From NCBI GenBank assembly GCA_958403385.1, contig CATXXC010000001.1:62001-126000 (forward strand): DNA of 64,000 nt, written 5' to 3'. This DNA is from an uncultured Collinsella sp. GTDB lineage: Bacteria > Actinomycetota > Coriobacteriia > Coriobacteriales > Coriobacteriaceae. A program made the translations under genes and the position numbers. Below the pieces are notes generated by a model. That model ran no database searches, had not been told where the DNA came from, and saw only the letters and a program-made list of their open reading frames with translations. Shown piece by piece: positions 34,315-41,204 of the stretch. The stretch's first letter is position 1. Each line of letters starts with the position of its first letter.

Positions 34315-35424
34315 TTAGACCGGCTTAAGCCCAAAACACATCCGCAGCGTGTTAAGCAATGCCTCTTGCTTCTTCCTGCGGGCATCGACACGATTCCGGT
34401 ACCGTTTTCGCATACGCTGGTGGATGCGCCATGCGAGCGCCTCCATCGCTTCCATGTCACAGAGCATTTCGTTGTTGACCGTCGCAACCTCGATTCCCAT
34501 AGTAATCAAGCCCATGTTGCGCTTTTCATCATGGATACGCCCCCTCCGAGAGGAATGGCCCAGCTCACCGTTGTATTCCAGGTCAAACCGGGCTGTTTCC
34601 TGATACGCATCGCAAACTGCATGCGGCATCCCCGAGATTGCCTGCGCGCGGTCATCGAACTCAATCTTGTAGTCGGTCTTAAAGGGACCGCAGGCAAATC
34701 CGCCATAGGAAAACGGAAGCGAAAACAGAGCGAGCATGATGCACTCCATGGGCGAGCGCAGGTTTTCTGACAAGTAGGGACACAGACGCTGCAGTTGTTT
34801 GGCCGCATTCCCCTTGCATACCGCGAGGTAATCTGCCAGACGATCGGGCGTCAGCACCGGCTCAACCTCAAAGTAGCCCACGTCTGCTGGCTGGTCCTTG
34901 TCCTTTGCAAGTTTATTCGTAACGGGCGAGGTGTAGGGAGGCAGATACTTCCCGCGGTCACTCAGTGAAATCTTAGAGCACAGCTCCTGGGCCAGGGCAA
35001 ATGCCTGGATACAGCCGACCTCGCGGGCGACGACAACACAAAGGGCCTCGGGAGATAGACTGTACACCCCCGGTTCCACCTCTAGAATCGAGCCGGCGGG
35101 CAACCCGGAGCATACGGACCAGCCCACGCCAGGCATGCGGCGGCGCTGCGCCGCAGATCCCACCAGCAAGCAAAGATCTTCTTGCACCTCGCCGCTTGCG
35201 GCCCCAATCCGCACCAAGTCGGAAAGATAGATGTCCTCGGTCGAGGGCGACGACGTGCGCAGCACACGGCGCTCTTCATCGGGATTGAGGTCCCTCCAGC
35301 TGATGTAACCCATTTTTCGGCGCTCGGCGCGCATCATGCGTAGCGCCGAGGCGCCTGTTAGGATTACGGAAGCCGCTAGCTGTTCGTCTGTCGGCTCGTT
35401 GCGCCGCTCAATCTTCACTGCCAC
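34315..35424 (-). CDS. Hypothetical protein with DUF559/Vsr-like C-terminal endonuclease fold
   Basis: Read from the GTG at 35424 it is 369 residues. That start lies just after the comF stop, with AGGGGTGG upstream. I recognise no named family over its whole length. The central part (LPAGSILEVEPGVYSLSPEAL) resembles AbiEi-type or transcription-factor-like domains often fused to DUF559. Residues about 280-313 (FDLEYNG, H290, D299, R302) resemble the DUF559/Vsr core (E-x-D/N-G, His, Asp-x-x-Arg). It could be a nuclease-related or competence-linked protein; this is tentative. It is co-transcribed with comF (10-bp gap). Confidence 0.5.
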   Translation of the reverse strand: MAVKIERRNEPTDEQLAASVILTGASALRMMRAERRKMGYISWRDLNPDEERRVLRTSSPSTEDIYLSDLVRIGAASGEVQEDLCLLVGSAAQRRRMPGVGWSVCSGLPAGSILEVEPGVYSLSPEALCVVVAREVGCIQAFALAQELCSKISLSDRGKYLPPYTSPVTNKLAKDKDQPADVGYFEVEPVLTPDRLADYLAVCKGNAAKQLQRLCPYLSENLRSPMECIMLALFSLPFSYGGFACGPFKTDYKIEFDDRAQAISGMPHAVCDAYQETARFDLEYNGELGHSSRRGRIHDEKRNMGLITMGIEVATVNNEMLCDMEAMEALAWRIHQRMRKRYRNRVDARRKKQEALLNTLRMCFGLKPV

Positions 35425-35434
35425 AAAACCACCC

Positions 35435-36241
35435 CTACCAAACGCGTGCGATAGCGAGGCCATCGACTGCTGCGGCGCCGGCGCGCTTGAGTTCCGCCGA
35501 AGCCGCGGCCATCGTCGCGCCCGTGGTGATAACGTCATCGATGAGCAGCAGGCGGCGGCCGTGCACATCCTCAACCGTCTCGTACATGCCTTGGGCACGC
35601 TCGCGGCGCTCCTCACGACCGAGTTCGCGCTGGTCGCCATGCCCGTACTTGACGAGAGCATCGAGCAGGGGAACACCCGACAGCTCGCAAAATGGGCGCG
35701 CGATGGCTTCCATATGATCGAAGCCGCGTCGCCGAAACGCCGCCGCCGTCGCGGGCACAAACACCACTGCATCGGCGCCGGACAACACACCTCCGTAGCG
35801 ATCGGGCGCTACGACCTGGGCATGCAGGGCAGTATCGTAGAGCAGCTCCGCCAGATACGGAGCCAGACGTCGCTCACCCGCATCCTTGTACGCTTTAATG
35901 ATGCGCGGCAGCGGATGCGCATAGACGGCGCACGCCAGGCAGCGGTCGAGCGCCTCCGCCATTGCCGAGGACGTGCCCTCGACCGAACACTCAGTGCACA
36001 GCAAATCCCCAAACGGGGCGCCGCATCGGGTGCAGCTATGACGTGGGTCGATGAGCGTGAGCGCGGCCAGGCAGTCTTGGCAAATAAGCGCACCGGCGCG
36101 CTCGCAGCCGGCACATCGTGTTGGCGACAATGCCTCGAGCGCCTCGCGTGCCGCCCACTCGGCAAACGGTAGCAATTCGTCCGCAAACGGTAGGGCACCG
36201 GCACCCTGCAGACGGCTCAATATGTTCAGATGGCTCTTCAA
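35435..36241 (-). CDS. comF: ComF family phosphoribosyltransferase-like protein
   Basis: 268-residue protein related to the late competence protein ComFC. The N-terminal zinc-binding region has Cys43, 46, 54, 57, 70, 73, 82 and 85. The C-terminal PRTase domain has the PRPP loop LLLIDDVITTGAT. In naturally competent bacteria ComF helps bring single-stranded DNA to recombination. The start codon is TTG at 36241, with GGAGGG seven bases upstream. That ribosome site lies inside the 3' arm of a perfect 12-bp hairpin (36245-36280), so initiation may be controlled by structure. Confidence 0.85.
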   Translation of the reverse strand: MKSHLNILSRLQGAGALPFADELLPFAEWAAREALEALSPTRCAGCERAGALICQDCLAALTLIDPRHSCTRCGAPFGDLLCTECSVEGTSSAMAEALDRCLACAVYAHPLPRIIKAYKDAGERRLAPYLAELLYDTALHAQVVAPDRYGGVLSGADAVVFVPATAAAFRRRGFDHMEAIARPFCELSGVPLLDALVKYGHGDQRELGREERRERAQGMYETVEDVHGRRLLLIDDVITTGATMAAASAELKRAGAAAVDGLAIARVW

Positions 36242-36244
36242 GAC

Positions 36245-36280
36245 ACAACCCTCCCTACGCTCGATCGCAGGGAGGGTTGT
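36245..36280 (-). promoter_or_regulatory. Hairpin enclosing the comF ribosome-binding site
   Basis: ACAACCCTCCCT and AGGGAGGGTTGT form a perfect 12-bp stem with a 12-nt loop. On the minus strand the 3' arm contains the only Shine-Dalgarno of comF and ends four bases before the TTG codon. It may also act as the ricT terminator, though the T run is weak. Confidence 0.7.
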
Positions 36281-36343
36281 TGATTCGGCGCTATGATACC
36301 CCGATGCGCTCGGGGCAAGGCGGGTTAAATCCGCTCGCGGGCG

Positions 36344-38032
36344 TTATTCGCCGGCGGGCGGTTGTGGTGCGGACGAAGACGGGGTCGAGCCCTCGCCACC
36401 ATCCTGGCGCGGCTTGCGGGAACGACGACGGCGACGGCGCTTTTGACCCTGGTCGGCCGAGCCCTCGCCACCGCGATCCTCGCGCGGCTCGCGCTCGTCG
36501 CGAGCGGCGCCACGCGAAGCCTTGGCAGCCGCTCCCCCGCCATCTCCGGGACGACGGCGCGTGACCTTGACCTCGCCATCCGAGACCTGATCGGCCACGG
36601 AGGGCACTGAGGGCTTCTGTTGCGCGCCCGAGGAATGGCGACGGCGCGGACGCGGCGCGCGTTCCTCCTCGCCACGCGACTTGCCGCCCTTGTCGGCAGA
36701 CGCATCGGAGGCCGAGGGGCCCTTGGAAGCGGCACCAGCCTCGCGAGCAGCTGCGGCGCGGAAGGCGTCCTCGCGCTCCTCGCTCGACAGATGACGGCGG
36801 CGGCGACGTGTGGGGTTCATGCCACCGCCGCGGTTTTGCTGCTGGGGCTGCTGAACCTCGCGCTCGCGGGAAGCGTTCTTGCCCGCGGTCTCGCCATTGT
36901 CGACGGACGCCGCGCGCTTGCGGCGGCGACGGCCATCGGCCGCCCCCTCGGCCTCGGGTGCCTCGGCCTTGCCACGACCCTTACCGCGACCGCGGCTCTC
37001 GCTCTGAGCAGCGCGGGCATCGGATTCGACATCGCGACGACGGCGCTTGGGCATCGACGTGCCGGCCAGACGGTCGGCACTCGACAGGCCATCGCCCACG
37101 TCGACGCCATTCTCGCGATCGAGCTCCATGAGCGCCAGGCGCATCTCGGGCGACTCGATGCGCTCGAGCACATCACGCGTCACGCAGTCGGGGCGACAGT
37201 TGCAGCCCTGCTCGGCGGCCTTCTTTTTGCAGCCCTCCGAGCACGTCATATCGGCCAGGTTGACCTTAAAGACTTTGCCGTTCTCCAGGCGCAGCACCAG
37301 CTGCTCACGCGGCGTGTCATATTCCTGGATACGCGCCTTGCCAAGCGGCGTATCGATGAGCGTCTTCTTTTTGGGCGCACGGCTCTTAAAGTCCTTGTAC
37401 GCCTCGAACTCATAACGCAGGCAGCACATCAGGCGGCCGCACACGCCGCTGATCTTGGACGAGTTGAGCGGCAGGTCCTGCTCTTTTGCCATGCGGATCG
37501 AGACGGGCTCAAACTGTCCGCCAAAGCGCGTGCAGCAGAGCTCCTGTCCGCACTGGGCATAGCCGCCCACCAGGCGGGTCTCGTCGCGCACGCCGATCTG
37601 GCGCATGTCGACGCGAATGTGCAGCGTCGAGGACAGATCCTTGACGAGCTGGCGAAAATCGACGCGCTCCTCGGCCGCAAAGTAGAACACGGCCTTCTCG
37701 CCGCCAAACAGGTACTCGACGCCGACCGGCTTCATCTCGAGGTCGAGCTCCTTGACCAGGCGGCGGAAGTCGACCATGGCCTCGTCGCCCTGGATGGCCA
37801 GGTCGTCGGCAAGCTGTAGGTCGATGTCGCTCGCCACGCGTAGCACGGGCTTGAGCGGCTGACCGATCTCGTCTTGCGGCACCTCAAAGGGATCGGCCGT
37901 GACCAGGCCGATCTCGGTTCCGCGCTCGGTGGAGCAAATGGCATAATCGGCCTCGAGGATATCCAAATCCTGCGGATCGAACCACAGGTCGCGCGAGGCG
38001 TAGGTAAACTTAACGGGTACGACTAACGGCAT
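36344..38032 (-). CDS. ricT: PSP1-domain RicT/YaaT-like protein with second Cys cluster and Arg-rich tail
   Basis: 562-residue relative of Bacillus RicT, which helps RNase Y processing and sporulation/competence phosphorelays and carries an iron-sulphur cluster. The N-terminal PSP1 region spans about 1-215 with the RicT Cys signature (C161, C166, C167, C198, C203, C204). A second cluster C264, C268, C277, C279, C283 follows and is not part of the Bacillus core as I know it. Residues 328-562 are disordered, rich in Arg, Gly, Ser and Glu with repeated RRRRR-type patches, suggesting RNA contact. It overlaps holB by 10 bp, the usual tmk-holB-ricT order. Confidence 0.85.
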   Translation of the reverse strand: MPLVVPVKFTYASRDLWFDPQDLDILEADYAICSTERGTEIGLVTADPFEVPQDEIGQPLKPVLRVASDIDLQLADDLAIQGDEAMVDFRRLVKELDLEMKPVGVEYLFGGEKAVFYFAAEERVDFRQLVKDLSSTLHIRVDMRQIGVRDETRLVGGYAQCGQELCCTRFGGQFEPVSIRMAKEQDLPLNSSKISGVCGRLMCCLRYEFEAYKDFKSRAPKKKTLIDTPLGKARIQEYDTPREQLVLRLENGKVFKVNLADMTCSEGCKKKAAEQGCNCRPDCVTRDVLERIESPEMRLALMELDRENGVDVGDGLSSADRLAGTSMPKRRRRDVESDARAAQSESRGRGKGRGKAEAPEAEGAADGRRRRKRAASVDNGETAGKNASREREVQQPQQQNRGGGMNPTRRRRRHLSSEEREDAFRAAAAREAGAASKGPSASDASADKGGKSRGEEERAPRPRRRHSSGAQQKPSVPSVADQVSDGEVKVTRRRPGDGGGAAAKASRGAARDEREPREDRGGEGSADQGQKRRRRRRSRKPRQDGGEGSTPSSSAPQPPAGE

Positions 38033-39150
38033 TTCAGTGCCTTCCTGATATCGAACAGCATGACCTCGATGGCCAGCTGGGGAGTAACGTTTCTGGCGAT
38101 GTTGCGCTCGGCGGTCGCGACTGCCTCGAGCGCCCGCGTGGCACCCGCAACATTGGTCGCGGCGGCAAGCCGCCCGATCGTGTCGCGCACGTCTTCGTTC
38201 ACTACGTCGGCCGCCTCGTCCTGAAGCGTCAGCAGCACGTCGCGCATGAGCGTCCGCGCGCTCGCCAGCGCTTCCATGATACCCGAACGCTCGCGCGCGT
38301 TGAGTTCGCGCTTGTTGCGGTCCTCAAGCTGCTTCAATGCTCCACGCGACAGGTAATCGGCGTTTTGCTCGAGCACCTTTTCCTGCGTGGACTTGACCTC
38401 GGCGAGCGGCGCCTTAACGGCGACGATGAGCGACTTGGCGCGGCTGAGCACGTCGGCCTCGTCGGCGGCGATAAGCGAATCGATGGCACGGACCATCTGG
38501 CGGCGAGCATCCTGGCGCTCGGCGCTCTTGAGGAACTCGATGCCGCGCGTTGGGCTCCCCGCCACGGCAACAGCCATGCGACAACGCGCGATATCCTGAC
38601 CGGTAGCGCGGCTCACGGCACGCGCGGCGACGGCAGGCGATACCAGCCGAAACGGCACGCACTGGCAGCGGCTCACAATGGTGGGCAACATCACGTCTGC
38701 CGAGGTGCCCAGCAGGATGAACATAACGCCCTCGGGCGGCTCCTCGAGTGTTTTGAGCAGTGCGTTGGCGGTATTGGCGCGCAGTTGCTCGGCACGGTCG
38801 ATGATGTAGACCTTGGCCTTGGCACGGATGGGCGCCAGAGGCACGTCATCGAGCAGCTCGCGGGTCTGGGCGATGAGGTAGCCCGTGGCGCTCTCGGGCG
38901 TGTAATAGTGCACGTCGGGGTGCGTATGGCGGGCGACGCGCACGCAGCTATCGCATGAGCCGCAGCCATCTTGCTCGCACAGGAAGGCTTGGGCGAGCGC
39001 CCACGCGGCGTCGAGCTTGCCCGCGCCGGGCGCGCCCAAAAACAGGTAGGCGTGCGACGCGCGACCGCTGGCGACGGCATTGGTCAAAAAGTCGCGCACG
39101 CGCTCTTGGGTGTCGAGCTTGGCCAGCAGACTTGCCTGAGCGGGGGCCAT
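38023..39150 (-). CDS. holB: DNA polymerase III delta-prime subunit
   Basis: Clamp-loader AAA+ subunit of 375 residues. Walker A-like GAPGAGKLD, four zinc Cys in CEQDGCGSCDSC, NALLKTLEEPPE and the SRC motif (TIVSRCQ) are all typical. I start at MAPAQASLL (39150), which has AGGAGG nine bases upstream and lies 1 bp after the tmk stop; a TTG seven codons upstream would overlap tmk. It cooperates with DnaX and HolA to load the sliding clamp. Confidence 0.92.
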   Translation of the reverse strand: MAPAQASLLAKLDTQERVRDFLTNAVASGRASHAYLFLGAPGAGKLDAAWALAQAFLCEQDGCGSCDSCVRVARHTHPDVHYYTPESATGYLIAQTRELLDDVPLAPIRAKAKVYIIDRAEQLRANTANALLKTLEEPPEGVMFILLGTSADVMLPTIVSRCQCVPFRLVSPAVAARAVSRATGQDIARCRMAVAVAGSPTRGIEFLKSAERQDARRQMVRAIDSLIAADEADVLSRAKSLIVAVKAPLAEVKSTQEKVLEQNADYLSRGALKQLEDRNKRELNARERSGIMEALASARTLMRDVLLTLQDEAADVVNEDVRDTIGRLAAATNVAGATRALEAVATAERNIARNVTPQLAIEVMLFDIRKALKCR

Positions 39151-39151
39151 G

Positions 39152-39835
39152 TTACTCGGCCTCCTGGGCAAGCGCAGCGGTGACGGCGTCCTGGGAAATG
39201 TCGAGGCCGTAGGCGCGAACCCACTCGACCGTCTGCGCGAAGACTTCCTCGATGGACGCGGTCGCGTCGATGAGCTTTACGCGGTTTGGTTCCTCGGCGG
39301 CAATGGCGCAAAATCCCTGGTAGACGCGCTCTTGGAAGGCCATGCCCTTAGCCTCCATGCGGTCGGCCGCACCACGGGCTGCCATGCGCAGCGCCGCCTG
39401 CTCGGGCGTGATGTGGTAGACGAGTGTGAGCGCCGGGTGCGTCCCCGCAACGGCCAGGTTGTTGGCATCGCGCACCATCTGGCGATCGAGGCCGTCGGCA
39501 AACGCCTGATAGCAGGTCGTGGAATCGTAGAAGCGGTCGCACAGGACCACCTTGCCGGCCGCGAGGGCGGGCGCGATAACCTCATGCACTAGCTGGGCGC
39601 GCGCCGCCTCGTAGAGCAACAGCTCGCAAGTATCGCCCATCGCCGTATTGGCGGGGTCGAGCAGCAGGGCGCGGATCTTTTCGCTGATGGCGGTACCGCC
39701 CGGCTCGCGCAGGCTCACAACCTGGTAGCCAGCGAGTTCAAGAGCGCGGGCAAGCAGGCGCGCCTGCGTGGACTTGCCGGCGCCATCGACGCCCTCGAGC
39801 GTGATAAAGCTATGTTGAGCGGGCTCAAAAGCCAT
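39152..39835 (-). CDS. tmk: Thymidylate kinase
   Basis: Phosphorylates dTMP to dTDP. 227 residues with P-loop EGVDGAGKST, the dTMP loop DRFYDSTTCYQ and the REPGGT motif. It is the first gene of the tmk-holB-ricT operon. A C-terminal extension of some 15 residues beyond the usual end is present. Confidence 0.95.
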   Translation of the reverse strand: MAFEPAQHSFITLEGVDGAGKSTQARLLARALELAGYQVVSLREPGGTAISEKIRALLLDPANTAMGDTCELLLYEAARAQLVHEVIAPALAAGKVVLCDRFYDSTTCYQAFADGLDRQMVRDANNLAVAGTHPALTLVYHITPEQAALRMAARGAADRMEAKGMAFQERVYQGFCAIAAEEPNRVKLIDATASIEEVFAQTVEWVRAYGLDISQDAVTAALAQEAE

Positions 39836-39939
39836 GGGCGCAGCCCCTTCCTACAAGGCGCGTAAATGCAGATATATATCAACCAAGCCATGATACCCCA
39901 GTGCTCGGTGCGTCCCCAATGGCTAAAGGTGCCTTTCCA

Positions 39940-40008
39940 AAGTTGCGGTGAAATAGGGACTGATTGAAGCTCTGAGACCGCCAAACAGTCCCTATTTCAC
40001 CGCAACTT
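39940..40008. repeat. 69-bp element with perfect 23-bp inverted repeats
   Basis: 39940-39962 (starting AAGTTGCGGTGAAATAGGGA) is exactly reverse-complemented at 39986-40008, around a 23-nt loop. It lies between the divergent tmk operon and the zinc-ribbon gene. It is a hairpin or miniature repeat, with no T run. Confidence 0.85.
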
Positions 40009-40076
40009 ATGATGGGGAATTTTGGACGCTGGGTATAATCGTCGTATTGCATTGAAATGTGGCGAAAGGAGTGGCA

Positions 40077-41060
40077 ATGTCTCGGTATTGCGCCTCGTGC
40101 GGCAAGCTTCTTGCAGATAATGCCAAGTTCTGCACCTCGTGCGGTGCACCCGTTGAGCAAACAGCCGCGAGCGATAGCCAGCCCGCTTTTGAGCAGACCG
40201 GCTCCCTTGATACGCCGCAAGCCAAGGCGGACGACCCCCTCGCCTATCGCCCCGACCCCGCCGCAAGCCCCGCGGCCGTCGAGACCACGCAGCGCATACC
40301 CGTCGCGAGCGGCTCGCCCCAACAGCAGCCGGCTCCCGCATACGCGCCCGCTTCGCCACAGACCCCCGCTCCCAAAAAGAGCGGCGCCGGGCCGCTTATC
40401 GCCGTTATCGTTGTGCTGGTGGCGATCATCATCGCCCTGGTCGTTTTCTTTGTGATCAAGCCTTTCGACAGCGCCGCCACGCAGACGACTGCCGAGGTAG
40501 CTAAGCTGCACCATGACGTCGACGACGATGACCTAAAGCCTCTCGGCGATCCCAACAGCCTGTACGACGATGATGACGATGACGACGAGGATGGCGGCGA
40601 AGCAACGCTCTCCGAGCAGAACCTCTACCGTCGCCTGAGCGAATACTACGACTTGCTCGAAGACCTCGACAACTACGTCCGTGGCTGCGCGCAGAACTTC
40701 AACGGCAGCTATCTGGAAGAGGATCGGACCACCCGTCAAAATCTCGCCGACGTCGCCGAGCGCACAGAGGACACCATCGAGCAGTATTACGACATCGTCG
40801 AGGACCTAGACGTCCCGACGAGCTCCAAGAACTACAGCTCCTGGAAGGACATCATCGCCCTGTACGACGACCTGGATCACCGCATTGACGCAATCTGTGA
40901 TGCCTGGGAGATCAGCCTGAAATACGCCAAGCCTGCGGACCACAAGAATGAGATCGTGGCGCCGCTGTCGCGCGACAACGTGGCGGGCACCAATGACAAT
41001 AAGTATCGCCTAGACTTTGAGGAGCGCTATCCCGGCGCCAAACCCGTCGAAGTGAACTAG
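40077..41060 (+). CDS. Zinc-ribbon membrane protein of unknown function
   Basis: From the ATG at 40077 (AAAGGAG upstream) the protein has 327 residues. It begins with a double-Cys zinc ribbon (C5, C8, C19, C22). A Pro/Ala/Gln-rich linker, one membrane segment (about 104-127) and an acidic Asp run near 170 follow. A helical extracellular domain (LSEYYDLLEDLDNYVRG, EDTIEQYYDIVEDLD) ends the protein. Such cytoplasmic-ribbon, single-pass proteins are common in Actinobacteria and clostridia. Role unknown. Confidence 0.75.
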   Translation: MSRYCASCGKLLADNAKFCTSCGAPVEQTAASDSQPAFEQTGSLDTPQAKADDPLAYRPDPAASPAAVETTQRIPVASGSPQQQPAPAYAPASPQTPAPKKSGAGPLIAVIVVLVAIIIALVVFFVIKPFDSAATQTTAEVAKLHHDVDDDDLKPLGDPNSLYDDDDDDDEDGGEATLSEQNLYRRLSEYYDLLEDLDNYVRGCAQNFNGSYLEEDRTTRQNLADVAERTEDTIEQYYDIVEDLDVPTSSKNYSSWKDIIALYDDLDHRIDAICDAWEISLKYAKPADHKNEIVAPLSRDNVAGTNDNKYRLDFEERYPGAKPVEVN

Positions 41061-41078
41061 CGCTTTGTCGTTCCCGAG

Positions 41079-41136
41079 CCGGCAGTTAGGGACGTTCCTA
41101 AACTGCCGGCAGAAAAGAAACGTCCCTAACTGCCGG
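41079..41136. repeat. Inverted repeat CCGGCAGTTAGGGACGTT, partly triplicated
   Basis: CCGGCAGTTAGGGACGTT (41079-41096) is reverse-complemented at 41119-41136, and an internal CCTAAACTGCCGG (41097-41109) is a third partial copy. Confidence 0.75.
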
Positions 41137-41138
41137 AT

Positions 41139-41178
41139 AAAAAACGAGCGAGGATTTTGAGGTCCTCGCTCGTTTTTG
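41139..41178. terminator. Bidirectional terminator
   Basis: AAAACGAGCGAGGA pairs with TCCTCGCTCGTTTT between convergent genes, with T runs on both strands. Confidence 0.9.
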
Positions 41179-41204
41179 TTTTAGGTGATGTTTCGACCGT
41201 GCGG

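Noticed and set aside
36620..37819. Long plus-strand open frame opposite ricT
   Set aside because: The product is Ala/Arg/Leu-rich without motifs and results from high GC on the reverse of ricT coding sequence. Similar antisense frames opposite topA, hypB, aspartate aminotransferase and nagA were rejected for the same reason.
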